Positions 10,376 through 22,751 are shown, numbered from the stretch's first letter. The stretch is 41,092 nucleotides of DNA from Hydnum rufescens UP504 (GCA_014904985.1 MU129026.1:15964-57055); one strand, 5' to 3'. Numbers and translations: made by a program. The notes: generated by a model not told the origin, from the sequence alone.

Positions 10376-11990
10376 ATTTCGTCGTCACAAGACCACTTTC
10401 GATGTCCATGGCTGTGTGTCCATGGCTGTGCATCCATGGCTGTGCATCCATCCACAACAAGTATCAGTCACTCTTCTGCTCCTGCACTTCTGAAGAGCTC
10501 ACCTCATCCCATCTGCCGGCTTCTCTAGATCTGTGATGGCCCTCTGAAAACCCAGATGCTTTCAGTTGGATCTACAATGCTCTGCTTTGGAGAGTGAAGA
10601 CTTTTGATGCCGCATTGATGGCCATCAAGCTTGGAGACATCTCTGCTCGCTTCAATCATAGCGGAAATGGAAACTTGTTTGTTAAGTGCACACCACTTGC
10701 TGATATTCCCCCTTGACTTAGGCTTCCACTCAATTGCTCGCTAATTCTCCACAGCTCATGGCTTCTCTTCCATCCCCTCTGTCCTCACCTTGACACCTGA
10801 GCGTGATGTGGGCTGAACCAAGCCCATCCCTCTATACTTGACATCACTTCAAACTGCAAAATGAAGAATACCAGGAATGCTATGTCCCGCCCTGTCTACC
10901 CCTACGTCTACCACCACGAAGCCGACAGGGAAAATACCACATGCACATCTTGAATGCCCTATTTGGCATATGAACTCAAAAACCCACATGCTGGTGGCAT
11001 GTGAGTGCTCCACAGTACCGATGAGTCCAGCATGTAACTAATAGACCTTCATCCTTACCCAGAAACCTGTACCATTGATGCTGGTTATGGTTATGGTATG
11101 GGCTACAGTCCTGCTGCTGATGACACCCTTTACTTTGCATCTTGATTATCAGTCATCCGGAGCCCCATATCTTGATCTTTGATGATGCCAGGAACCTCAC
11201 AAAGTGCATTCTTCCCTTCGTATCTTAATTATCAGTCGTCCGGAGCCCCATATCTTGATCTTCGATGATGCCAGGAACCTCGCAAAGTGCGAGGAACCTT
11301 GAAAAGGGTGTTCTTCCTGATGTCAAAGCTTCCGTGATCGAGGAAGACCTGCGGCTTTACTTTCTGTCCAAATTAGTTCAAGAGGATGGAAAATGGCACC
11401 CCTCCTGTATGTTGTGGCTTGTTGGATTGGCCAGAGTTGGTGATTGCGAAAACAATGGGCAAGCGAGCAACCGGACAATAGTGACGTTGGGGCTGTGAGT
11501 TTCTTCTTTTCCTGGAGTGACACATCTTTGTGTGATCTGATCCTCATCTTCCGATGCTTGCACTTGCACAATCAGATGACAAGTTCAAAATTACCATTGG
11601 GGCCAGACAACAGAACACCATGTTGGTGGCCTACACCTTGGTACCTGGGTACTGATCAGTACAGTCCAGATGCACATTGAAATCTATCATGTTTTCTTCT
11701 GCCTGGATCCTAGCTACTGATCAGCCAAGATGAGGTGCGCATTGGTGTCTATCACGTTTTCTTGTGCCAAGATGCCTATTATCCTTGCTAAGCTTGAAAC
11801 ATTCACAGCTCGTCCAATGTGTACGACAATTGCAGCTCATCATTCCTGGAGTGTGCATGGAGAGCTCGCACTTAGTATGGGAGCAGCATCCCGATCTACA
11901 GATGATTGTATCGTCCCTTCATACATGTACAACACAGATCCATGGGAACTTGGCATCAAGCACTTCATCCCTCCTGCAATCACCCAGGAA
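10376..11990 (+). repeat. left direct repeat flanking the Helitron
   Basis: Colinear blocks match the right flank: 10376-10401 with 21002-21027, about 10876-11003 with 21034-21162, 11035-11080 with 21379-21424, and 11082-11985 with 21632-22512. Each copy has segments the other lacks; 10402-10875 is present only here. Both contain a local tandem duplication of roughly 80 bp (ATCTTAATTATCAGTC..TCCGGAGCCCC..GATGCCAGGAACCTC). The reading frames are broken and I do not recognise the ancestral protein, though GTGAGT..CAG intron-like segments suggest former genes. Confidence 0.78.
10403..10453 (+). repeat. 14-bp minisatellite
   Basis: About 3.6 tandem copies of TGTCCATGGCTGTG, the later copies starting CATCC. 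It sits in the part of the left flank that is absent from the right flank. Confidence 0.88.
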
Positions 11991-12155
11991 ATCAGCGACT
12001 CTTCTGCTATCACAACACACTGTGAGGTCCCTCCTGAGGGGGACGATGATCGGAAAGGTCACCTCCCCTTCCCGGTTGTATCAACTCGTATGTCCTCAAG
12101 ATGTCTGTCGACGAGTGTGAGGCAATATGATCCCAGGGTGCACAATCTGGTGTGA
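11730..12155 (+). other. unrecognised 141-codon open frame, relic likely
   Basis: An ATG-started frame runs for 141 codons, and its first ~70 codons are repeated in the right flank at 22261-22476 with mostly conservative differences (for example KMPIILAKLETFTARP in both). The right-hand copy ends early at a TAG. I cannot assign a family and see no signal peptide or motif. The shared frame may simply reflect recent duplication, so coding status is uncertain. Confidence 0.25.
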
Positions 12156-12465
12156 TTTCTGTCACTGACATGATTTCGCCTCCTGTGCTGTTCACTAATT
12201 CCTAGATATGGACCCGTCAAATCATGTTATTTGCGAGGGGATTGTGCTCTATCTCTGCACTCCCTGGTTAAGACATCTATTAGAGAACCATGTGCCACCA
12301 GCGTAGCTCATAGTCCATGTATTCTGTGCACCTGGGGCTGTCCCGGGATATTCCATAGGATCCGGGATTTGTCTCACTTGTCTTATACACCATGCCTGAG
12401 TCGCCCTTTGACTGTGAACATAACTCAACACTCTCCATGGACAGAAGCCACTATGTGGCAATACA

Positions 12466-13860
12466 ATCTCTGCACTCATCAGTCCTTCATGTCCATGCTA
12501 GACTCCATGATTGACACCACAAACATTGTGAGTTCGTCTTACATTATTGCCATGATACCAAGTATTGATTGAGCGCCGCCCCCTAACATAGCAGGACAAC
12601 CTCCGGACTTGTCACTTGTTAACCACCAAGGTAATCTCCATGATAGACTCCGCAAACGTCGTGACCAGGCATGCATAGCTACCGAGCATGGTGTGCACTG
12701 TTTGTACCTGTTGTACACTGTGCAGATCATATTGAGTATTGATGGGGTGCAGCCCCAAATGTAGTGAGGCAACATCAGGATTCGTCACTCATTCAAGTCC
12801 TGGCCAAGCTGCATGATAGACTCCGCAAACACCGAGACCGAGGATGCACCACTACCATACGTGATATGGAAGGTTTGTACTTGTCTTACATTGTTTGTGT
12901 GATCTTGACTATTGATTGTGTGTAGGCCACAATGTAGTGAGACAACATCCTGAGTCATCGCTCGCTCAGGTCCAGGCAAAACTCCATGATAGACTCTGCA
13001 AACATCGTGACCGGGCACGCATAGCTACCAAGCATGGTGTGCACTGTTTATACCCATCATACACCATGCAGATCATATTGAGTATTGATTTGGCGCAGCC
13101 CCAAATGTAGCAAGCCAACATCAGGACTCGTTGCTCATTCAAGTCCAAGCCAAGCTTCATGATAGACTCTGCAAACGTCAAGAGTGAGGACACACCACTA
13201 CCATACGTGATATGGAAGGTTCGTATTTGTCTTACATTGCTTGCATGATTTTGGTTACTGATGGTGCACAGGCCACAATGTAGCAAGACAAGGTCCTGAC
13301 TCATCACTTGTGCAAGTTCAGGCAAAACTCCATGATAGACTTTGCAAATGTCATGACTGGGCATGCATACTCACATTCCCAGTGGATGTACAAAACCATG
13401 CTAAACTTCATGATGCTCTCCACAAATGTCATGCCTGGGAATGCATAGCAGTGGTCCAAGGTGTGAAAAGTTGGTAACTGTCTTATATAGTTGAATTGAC
13501 ATCAAATACGGCTCAATGTTAGGCCATAATGTGGTGAGAAATGAGGCCACATTGTCTGTGCATGATGAAGATCAGGCAATGCTCCATGATGTGCTCCAGA
13601 AGCATCGTGATTGTGAACGCAAAACTGTGATGCGCCATGTAAAAAGTATGCATCTGTCTTCTACTCCTGAACAGTACTTGTATATTGATCAAGGCAAGGC
13701 CTCAATGCAGAGCAAGATATGCAACATACACTCCCTGACCACACCAAATGCCATCCTAAACTCAGTGACACACTCCGAAAACAATGTGACTGGGAACGTA
13801 AAGCCTTGTTATGCCATACACAATGTATGTATTCACCTTCATTCCTGGATTGGTGTTGGA
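12466..13860 (+). repeat. tandem array of 173-bp exon+intron units
   Basis: The anchor CATGATAGACTC recurs with its first C at 12639, 12812, 12985, 13158 and 13331, exactly 173 bp apart. A more diverged unit lies before these and three follow (near 13409, 13585 and 13765). Each unit is a 111-nt open segment encoding a motif like VQAKLHDRLRKHRDR, followed by a 53-62-nt segment starting GT, containing TGAYTATTGAT or GAGTATTGAT, and ending AG. The open segments are symmetric (phase 1), so splicing would give about 37-residue Arg/Lys/His-rich repeats. The array leads toward the Helitron frame at 14054 and is probably its N-terminal region. Stop codons in some units indicate decay. Confidence 0.75.
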
Positions 13861-14053
13861 TCTTGATTGTATCTAGGCTTGAATATGGATGAAGCTCACC
13901 TACTTAATAACTTAGGATCACCAAGAGGGGACAGATCCATTCCAAACTATCATTCTAATACTGAAGGTCTGTCAGTCCTCCTTTGTTTGAATAGTGGGTG
14001 CATGTGCTCATCCACACAATGATCATATTGGATAAAACAAGTGAAACAAAAAG

Positions 14054-16376
14054 ATGATATATGGCCACAAAAAGTGTCTTATGAAACCAAAAAGAAATGT
14101 TGCAAGGATTTTTCGAGATGGGACCATTTGGGTGCACCCTCCATGTTGTGCAGTATGTGGTTGTGAACATGTGAAATCTATCATGGAGCAATATTACATC
14201 TCAGGGGATGCTGTTGAACCAGGTTATGGCTTAGAACTCTTACAGACAAGCCCATATGTATCTCAGTCTTCCCATGAGTTTGTGTTTGGGAATCCAGCTA
14301 TAGATTCACTTATGCTTGTGGCATCTGGCATACATGTTGATGAACACTCACATGATGCTACTATTCAAGTTTGTGATCAATGCCATGCAGCTCTATCATC
14401 AAAGCCATATCCCAAGCTTCCAAAGTTTGCTCTCAAAAATAATCTTTATCGTGGACACCTTCCTGATCAATTTAAAGACATCACCTGGATTGAAGAGAAG
14501 GTTTGTGCTATTTACTGGGCCTCTGCCTATGTGACCAAACTGTATCACTCAGATGACCCCTGAAATCCCTACATTTTCCATGGAAACACTTGTGCCCACT
14601 CTCAGAATATAGTATCCACAGCTACAGTGCTTCCACGTACCCCTGCTGATATCAATGATATGTTGTCAGTTGTTTTTGTTGGTCCTGGGTCTACTGTGCC
14701 TAGATCTTGCTTAAAAAATGTCTTCCGGATTTGCAAAGAGAAAGTTTGACAGTTCTTGCAATGGCTAGTTGTCAACAATCAACTTTATCAAAGCTTTACC
14801 ATTGATGAATCCATTTTTAATCAATATGGGGATGATGATGCTCTCCCAGGCATTGAGGATCATGTTATTTTCAATCAGACAGATCATGCAAAAGAAATCT
14901 TTGAGCAAGACACTGCTGGTGTATCTGCACATCCTGCCTCTCAGCTATATAGTTCCCAAGATGTGGCAGGTCCTAACATGTCATTGCATGTGATGTTGGA
15001 ATCAACTGGTATTTGTGACCCTGATGGTGCCTCTATACCTGCTTGGACTATTCTTGGATCTGCACTGCGTAATGTAGCCCAAGACACTGCAGACTTGTAC
15101 ATACATCGAAGTGCTGACCCCATTCCAGAATACAATAACCCAAACTTGTTCCCAGGATTGTTCCCTACATTGTACCCACTTGGAATTGGAGGCTTTGAAG
15201 ATGTGACTTGGGAAATACCAATATCCTTGCAGGCTCAGGTTAACTACTACTTTGACTTAAAAGATCATGCATTCCGGCATCATTGCTCATTCATGTTCAT
15301 AGCTTTGAATATCTACCAGCACCATGCTTCTCATCTGCATAGTGCCCTCACAGTCAAGAAATCAAATTTTGATTACATAGCTCAGAAACTAGTATCCCTC
15401 AGTCCAGAATTAGTTCAAAGAGTAGCTAAACACATTGAGAATGAGGGGAAGCTCAGTGATCTCTCTCCTCAAGAAAAAACTATCATGACACTTCTGAAAC
15501 AGGTCAATACTGTCTCTGAAAAGATTCCTGGTTCATCAGCATCAAAACTCCAAGTGCAGAATGAAATTCGTGCTTATATGGGTTACTTTGGTTTACCACA
15601 TCTCTACTTGACTTTGAACCCTAATGCTAGTCACAGTCCTATTTTCCAGGCTATGTATGGAGATGATCTTGTAGACCTATCATTACGATATCCACAACTG
15701 GTTGATGCTGCCCAACATGCAATCCGACTGGCTCATGATCCTGTTGCTGGAGCTGATTTCTTTGACTTCTCTATTGAAAACACTTTCAAACATCTTCTTG
15801 GATGGGACCATCAGAAGCAAAAGAGTACAGACTCTGGAGGAATCTTTGGAAAACTTCAAGCTTACTATGGAACAGCAGAATTCACAGAGCAGGGACAATT
15901 GCATGGACACTTCTTAATCTGGTTGGAGGGAGGTCTAAACCCATCTGAAGTACATGCTAAGATGAAATCAAACACCCAATGGAAAGCACAATTCTTTGAT
16001 TTCTTTGAGGATATCATACATCACCATTTACCAGAAACTGATGATGAGATCTTACCAAACTATGAGCCCTGTGCTGAAAGACCAGCAGACCCAGAGAATC
16101 CTACTTTTGATGCTGATTTTACTGCAGATGTCAAGTTGTGTGGTGAGGCTTTACAACATCACACTTGTAGGGATGTGTGCCACAAGTATGGTCACCTAAA
16201 TGATTGTCACTTCCATTTCCCCCATGAAGTTGTAGAGCAATCTTATTTTGATGATGCCACCAATTCTATTATACTGAAGTGTCTTGATGGAACAGTTAAT
16301 TATTACAATCCCCATCTCCTTGTATTCTGTCGCCATAACCATGATTTGAAATGTATATTATCAGGCAAGAGTGCAA
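14054..16376 (+). pseudogene. Helitron N-terminal and Rep region, broken
   Basis: One frame runs from 14054 to a frameshift near 16377 and is interrupted only by TGA at 14561 and 14747. It starts with a Cys/His cluster (CCAVCGCEH near 14150) and a conserved block after the first stop (FHGNTCAHSQN, PRTPADIND). Next comes a Helitron-type N-terminal domain, with AYMGYFGLPHLYLTLNPNASH near 15571. The Rep HUH motif is LHGHFLIW (His codons 15902 and 15908). Rep nicks and joins single-stranded DNA in rolling-circle transposition. The paired catalytic tyrosines fall after the frameshift (YISDYITK, near 16388). Confidence 0.85.
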
Positions 16377-19300
16377 AGCTGCAATGTTCTATATCTCAGA
16401 CTACATAACCAAAAATGATGCGAAGATGCATCAGGTTCTGACTATGCTTTCAAAAGCAATAGCTGCTTGTCCTCCTTCTGATTCTGAAGGACCTGCTACC
16501 CAGAAAGCTCAGACACTCTTACACAAATGCTTGGCTGCTATGATTAGAATGCAAAATGTACATGCTCAACAAGCAGTTCATTATCTCCGTGGTTTTGGTG
16601 ATGGTATAAAGTCACACTCCTCAGTCCCAATGTTATCCAATAGAATAACATCTTACCTTGGACAGTTACTTGCGGTTGAAAATGTGGACCTGACTGCCAC
16701 TAGTGGAGATCAAAGTGAGGACACAGATCATGATGAGTTAGACAATGATGCTGCTTATGTTGAGCCAGTAGAAGTTTGTATCACAAAGGACAAGGATGGA
16801 AACTTTTATCAAAGTGACCAAGTTGATGATTACATATATCAGGATGATCAATTAGCAGATATAAATTTTTATGACTTCACCTGCTGCTATCGAAAGGAGA
16901 AGCAACATGGAGGCAGATTTAAAGAAGAAGGTGGATATTACACTCATTACAGTCTATTGGAACCACACCTTCAGCACAAGACACATATGTTGCTTGAAGT
17001 AACAGATCCAAAAAATATGCAGCCCACAAAAGGAAAAATCCCACGAGTTCTGGGTTCTTCAATTCCTCGGAGATCAAATGGTGAACAATACTACTTTGTT
17101 TTCATGCTTGCACATTTTCTGCCCTTTTCTGCTAAAAAACCTATCTCTCTGGTGAATGGAAGCCTCCAAGCTACATTTGAATCATTGGCTTTCACAGCCT
17201 GGAGCCTGGAAGTGATGAGAAATTGGGATGCTATTCATGAATGTGAAGATGAAAGAGATGCTGAGTGTCTGCAGAAAAAGGAACATGCCATTAAGAAAAC
17301 AAAGGATACAATGAGGTTCACTCAAGAAGAACTTCCTCCTGAATATCTGAATGATCCTTCTGCTTTCCAAGTAGCTTCATTGAACTCTGCTCACAGTTTG
17401 CTAGATAATGCTTCACTTCAAACCAAAATAGCTTTAATGGAAGGAAATTGGTTGCAAGCACCAAACCTCCACTCAGGTGTGAAGACTAGTACCCAAGATT
17501 TTCCTTTCCCATCAATAGGGAAGATATCTCCCATGATGCATGCATGGAAAAAACAAATCAAGGAACAGGAGAGACTTGTGGCAAACAAACGTCAATCAAA
17601 TCTAGACCCAACAAGACAAGTATCAGACTTCCCAGAACACCATGCAACATCTTCAGATGGAACACTAATTCTTGATCATGACCTGCCATATAACCAAGTA
17701 CCTGAAACTCAAAATACCAATCCAACTGAAACTACCATGACATGGAATGAGACATTACAAGAGGTTGAACTGCAATGGAAGATGAATGAAAAACAACTTG
17801 TAGCATTTCAAATAGCATCCAGATGGTTTCAAACAATCTTAATGGAGTCTAAAGCTGGATTAGTGAAATCAAGGCCACTTCAGATGTTTATGACTGGTCC
17901 AGGTGGCACAGGAAAAACTCATGTTGTGAATGCTCTGCAAGAACTCATGAAAAGACATGGTTGTGGACACAGAATTCGTTTCTTGGCACCAACTGGAGGG
18001 GCTGCAGGATTGATTGGTGGTCAGACAATTCACACAGGACTAGGAATCAAAATTCACTCAAAAGGGGTAGATAAAAGTTACAAATCTGGAAAAGACCTCA
18101 ATGTTGAGATACCATTTTGTAAGAGAGAGGAATTACAAGCAGAATGGAAAAATGTAGACTTTCTTCTGATAGATGAAGTCTCCATGGTAAGCGCTGAACT
18201 CCTTTGTGAACTGGATGCTGTTCTTCGCTATGCTAGAGAGTGTGATGATTGGTTTGGTGGTATCAATATTATATTCAGTGGAGACTTTTACCAGCACATC
18301 CCAGTAAGATCTCGAGGATTATATGTTGCAATTACTTCCAGGAAATCCAGACAGTCCCAAACTGAAGAAAAAGCTCGCTATGGCTGTATGGCTTGGAAGC
18401 AAGTAGACACCATTGTAGAATTATCTGAGCAAAAACACATGGAAGATGATCCCCAGTATGGTCAAGCTGTGTTACATTTAAGACAGCGATGCTGTGATTT
18501 ACAAGACCTTGAACTCTTCAACTCAAGATTAGTCAAATCATCTCTCAACCCAGGTGGTGTTGATTTGGGCACCCCTGAACACACTGGGACTACTGCAATA
18601 GTTGAACAAAACAAAACATGATTCTTGTTAAATTCTGAGAAGGCCAGAGCAAATACAAGACATGATCAAGCATCTTTAATCACCTGCATTGCAAAACATG
18701 TCTACAAAGGTAGAAGTAACAAAAGAGAAAAGCAGATTGTACAAGAATCTGAACACATGCACCTCAAGTACAATGATGTTGATACTGAACTGCCACCACA
18801 ACTGGAACTATACTTAGATGCACCAATTATCCTACGTAATAAAAATGTATGCCAAGAACTACGGATCTCAAATGGAAGCCAAGGCTATCTGAGGGCTGTT
18901 GAACTTGAGGAAATATATCCTGGTGAATTTTTTGCCAGTCTAGTCCTAGTTGAGTTTCCTGACAGTCCAGTTCAACTTGATAGTCTCCCAAAAGGCTTTT
19001 TTCCATTAGAGCCCATATCATGTCCTGTGTCACAAATGATGATCAATCCTGCTACAGGTCAAAGCTTTAAATTTGAAGTTGTACACTATCAAGTGCCAAT
19101 CCAACCAGGTTTTGCTGTCACTGGTCATTCTGCACAAGGAAAAACTTTGCCCAGCATTGTAACAGACATTACTGCAGGGGGTGCAGGTGCATATGTTGCA
19201 GTCTCTAGAGCCAGAACACATAATGGTTTAGCAATTACCAAAGAAATACAATCTCTAAGTCAGTTGAACAGACCACTTGATCGACATCTTGTACAAGAGA

Positions 19301-19510
19301 TTGCACGCTTAAAAACACTTGAACACAATACCTTAGTTCTACATGGCTTTTCATCTGAAGCAATTGTGCCTGTGATGGATCCTGAAGGAGAACAGAAAGA
19401 TTACAATGCTCATATAAAATTTGTTGAAAATCATCAAGTCACCAAGAAGAGAAAGTCACCAGAAATACCAATTACTCTACCAAAACACAGGAAGTTGTTC
19501 GAACATGACA
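16377..19510 (+). pseudogene. Helitron Rep tail and Pif1-like helicase, broken
   Basis: The frame continues from the frameshift at about 16377 (loss of one A in an AAAG run would explain it) to about 19510, interrupted by a single TGA at 18619. It opens with AAMFYISDYITK, the Rep two-tyrosine motif. The helicase core follows: Walker A GPGGTGKTHVV at about 17896-17928, Walker B LLIDEVSM near 18165-18190, and the C-terminal motif VTGHSAQGKT near 19110-19140 with YVAVSRA after it. Spacing is normal for the Pif1/RecD superfamily 1 helicases of Helitrons, which unwind the displaced strand. Apart from the stop and shift all helicase motifs look intact, suggesting relatively recent inactivation. Confidence 0.9.
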
Positions 19511-20463
19511 CAACCATTTGCACAAACTGAACAGATGCTTGGATGTTGCTGGGATGCAAACAGCTGGTCTTGTGCATATGATTCTGTCATTGTTCCTCTA
19601 TTTCACTTAGTACGTGAACAATCACCTCACTGGCAAACATCCTTTAGTCAATTGGGAGTTCTGCCAGATCAAATCTTGACTTGGATAAAGGCTTGGGAAT
19701 CTAGTGCATCTGATCCTGATCAAAATGCTATTCACACCTTCTGAGACTATTTACAGGACCAACTTCATTTTCAATATCCTCATACATTCATTAGGAGTGG
19801 ACATGCATTAGCTTCTGTACTTGCAGTATGGCAGGCTTTAACTGAGAATTCACAGCCTACAGTATTCTCTATCATGCAATGTGGACACTGTGGTCAAAAA
19901 GTCACTGCTACTAGGCCACAATGACTAACAGATTTTGCTGTGTATGATGCTGTGAAAAGATCACATGAACTTCAAACTTCTCACAGTAGCAGTCATCCAC
20001 AAACATTTGACATATCTCAAGTTCAATGGACTGATTGGTATTTTGGATTATTACTGTCTTCATTGCCATCAACCACTATCAACAGTATACCAATGAGTTG
20101 TGTGTCTTGTGATACTCATGGGGTATGGAGGATTAACATCACTTTTCTTCATACTCCTCCTTTTCTCCATGTGGACATTGACAAATATGACTCCCTCTGT
20201 CCAGCATTGTCAATTTCTGGATTGTTGATTGAAACAAATGCACCTGTAAAATACAACCTGGTCTCCATTATGTACTTTGGACATGCACATTTTACTTCCA
20301 GAATCATCACTCACAACAAAAAAGTTTGGGCATATGATGGACAAAGGAATGGTGGTATGGTGATATATGATGGGCTACTGGATATGGACACAAGTAAACT
20401 TCAAACATTATATGGAAATAAGGCATATATATTGGTGTATGCTCTTCAGGACACCTATACATG
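19511..20463 (+). pseudogene. C-terminal cysteine-protease-like (USP-type) domain of the Helitron
   Basis: After a frameshift near 19505 the frame continues to TGA at 20462, with in-frame TGA at 19742 and 19922. NSWSCAYDS near 19560-19580 places a cysteine (codon 19571) in a context like the Cys box of ubiquitin-specific proteases. FGHAHFTSRI near 20280 gives a candidate histidine (20288) and VWAYDGQRN an aspartate (20336). The Cys..His..Asp order and spacing (about 240 and 16 residues) suit a papain-fold deubiquitinase-like enzyme. A CGHC pair near 19878 resembles a zinc-binding insert. Fungal Helitrons often carry such a tail, but the substrate is unknown. Catalysis is inferred from motif order only. 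Confidence 0.65.
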
Positions 20464-20464
20464 A

Positions 20465-21001
20465 CTAGTTTCCCCACCATTTCTGCTTCCACACAGAAAC
20501 ACATTCTTTACAGCTTGCCATCACCTTGAAATGCAAGGGGCACCACATACAAATGGAGTTGGACTACTGAGATCAGGAAGGAGCTCGGAAATCACTGGTG
20601 CAGCCTCTAGATACTAACACCCATGTAATTGTCTCCAAGAAAATAATGTGCATGGCTTGGGATGGATAGTGTCAGACTCGATGGAATGGTCATATTCTCA
20701 ATGCCAATACACCATACCATCTCAGCCTCTGCTGCTGACCTCCAATGTTACTGTAACTGGCGGAGATGGCTCCACACTGGCCAGCTCAATCAACTCGAGA
20801 AACACTTCACTACTTTCATCGTATGTCTCATTTCCCCCTCAGTATCAACAGGAAGTGCGTATTAACTAGTGATTAGACCGAGGGAGATTTTGTGACGATT
20901 ACGGGTGCTGGTTTGAATTGGGCTTGGATACCATTCCCATATTGGTGCATCATACTTTGCACACCTACACTGCAGGTTAAGATGACTGACATCTGTTTTT
21001 C
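20465..21001 (+). other. non-coding spacer after the Helitron
   Basis: The short open frame at 20648-20869 has no recognisable motif. CTAG followed by T occurs at 20464-20468 and 20867-20871, as at Helitron 3' ends, but I could not find a convincing preceding stem-loop. Confidence 0.4.
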
Positions 21002-22512
21002 GTTGTCACAAGACCACTTTTGATGACTCCCGAGTGCTATGTCCCACCTTGTTTACCCCTGCGTCTACCACCATGAAGCCAACAGGGAAAATACTACACA
21101 CACATCTTGTACACCTTATCCTGCATACAAACTTGAAAACCCACATGCTGGTGGCGCCTCAGTGCTCCGTGGTACCAGTGAGTCCATCCCTTGGCTGGCC
21201 ATGATCACGCCATGTCCTCATGTCTCAACACTAGCAGAAATCACATTTCAGCTAGAGAACCCACAAAGCAGAACCCCCCCCTGTTTATTAGCTGGGTGGA
21301 CTCATTGGATTTGGTGCACAATGCTCACACTCCCATGACATGGATTATTGACAATCTCTGTGACCCGGACACCGGAGGTAACTAATAGACCTTCATCCTT
21401 ACCCAGAAACCCATACCATTGATGTTGGGGGACCCACCCAACACTTAGTCAGCACACATGTCTAGATTCTCAAAGGAACATCTTACACACCCCGACGTCC
21501 CCATGTTTCATACTCGTATCCTTGGGAAAGACTCCAAGTACCCTGTCAATTGCTGGATATGGAAGAATCAGAATGCATTATCTATGAAGCGATTATGATC
21601 TCCGCACTCATATCTCCTTAATTGCTTTGCCTGGTTATGGTTATGCTACAGGCTACAGTCCTGCTGCCGATGACACCCTTTACTTCATATCTTAATTATC
21701 AGTTGTCCAGAGCCCCATATCTCGATCTTGGATGATGCCAGGAACCTCGCAAAGTGCGTTCTTCCCTTCGTATCTTAATTATCAGTCATCCAGAGCCCCA
21801 TATCTTGACCTTCGATGATGCCAGGAACCTTGCAAAGAGTGTTCTTCCCAATGTTGAAGCTTCTGTGATTGAGGAAGACCTGCAGCTGTACATTCCATCC
21901 AAATTAGTTCAAGAGGATGGAAAGTGGAACCCCCCCTGTATATTGTGGCTCATTGGATTGGCCGGAATCAGTGATTGCGAAAACAATGGGCAAGCAAGCA
22001 ACCGGACAATAGTGACGTTGGGGCCGTGAGTTTCTTCTTTTCCTGGAGCGACACATCTTTGTGCGATCTGATCCTCGTCTTCCGATGCTTGCACTTGCAC
22101 AATCAGATAACGGGTTCAAAATTACCATTGGGGCCAGACAACCAGACACCATGTCACCGGCCTACACCTTGGTACCCAGGTACCGATCAGTACAGCCCAG
22201 ATGCACATTAAAATCTATCATGGTCTCTCCTGCCTGGATCCTAGCTACTGATCAGCCAAGATGAGGTGCGCATTGGTGTCTATCTCATTTTCTCGTGCCA
22301 AGATGCCTATTATCCTTGCTAAGCTTGAAACATTCACAGCTCGTCCAACATGTACAACAATTGCAGCTCATCATTCCTGGAGTGCGTGTGGAGAGCTCGC
22401 ACTTAGTACAGGAGCAGCATACCAATCTACACATGATCATATCATCCCTTCGTACATGTACAACACGGATCCATAGGAACTTGACATCGAGCCCACCATC
22501 CCTCCTGAAATA
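21002..22512 (+). repeat. right direct repeat flanking the Helitron
   Basis: It is colinear with 10376-11990 over four blocks. The segment 21163-21378 is found only here, as is most of 21425-21631. It carries the same ~80-bp internal tandem duplication (two copies between about 21685 and 21840) and the same GTGAGTTTCTTCTTTTCCTGGAG intron-like start near 22026. The right copy runs directly into the GH5 fragment at 22518; the left copy does not. Confidence 0.78.
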
Positions 22513-22517
22513 CCATC

Positions 22518-22724
22518 GTGAATGCGCAGCGAACTCTTGACACCATCTGAGTCATTGCCGAATTCATCTCTCAGCCACAATACTCAGACGTGGTTGTCAT
22601 GTTTGGCCTTGTAAGTCATCGTGGATGACCTGTGACGTTGCTAACATTGATGCCTGCACAGATCAATGAGCCTCAACTCGGCATTCGTGGTCAAGGCATC
22701 ATCAGGCACTTGTGCGTGATTTTT
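22518..22724 (+). pseudogene. fragment of a GH5 exo-beta-1,3-glucanase gene with one intron
   Basis: Exon 22518-22610 encodes a helix-type segment reading NAQRTLDTI, then a TGA at 22548, then VIAEFISQPQYSDVV and VMFGL. The intron 22611-22661 (51 bp, GTAAGT, branch-like GCTAAC, ACAG) is followed by INEPQ in phase 0. The combined VMFGLINEP motif is the acid/base box of fungal GH5 beta-1,3-glucanases, with the glutamate as proton donor. Only about 50 codons remain; the frame ends at TAA 22722-22724. Such enzymes trim cell-wall glucan. It is a host-gene fragment, perhaps captured by a transposon. Confidence 0.72.
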
Positions 22725-22751
22725 TAATGCTTTGGATTTTCGTTTGACACC

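Larger units (their letters stand above)
12466..20464 (+). mobile_element. Helitron rolling-circle transposon, decayed
   Basis: A Rep domain with an HUH-type motif and paired tyrosines, a Pif1-family helicase and a C-terminal cysteine-protease-like domain lie in order on one strand, with one reading direction throughout. Rep plus helicase is diagnostic of Helitrons. I could not fix the ends: candidate CTAG endings occur near 20464 and 20868, but neither has a hairpin I would trust, and no 5' TC boundary is certain. The stated limits are therefore those of the coding region and its exon array. The broken frames make this copy non-autonomous. Confidence 0.85.

Noticed and set aside
14756..14993. 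Short alternative plus-strand frames over the Helitron Rep and minus-strand frames over the helicase
   Set aside because: They are shadows of the Rep/helicase frame, which carries all the family motifs.
20464..20468. CTAGT as the Helitron 3' end
   Set aside because: It comes only two bases after the stop codon and no stem-loop precedes it; a four-base match is expected by chance.
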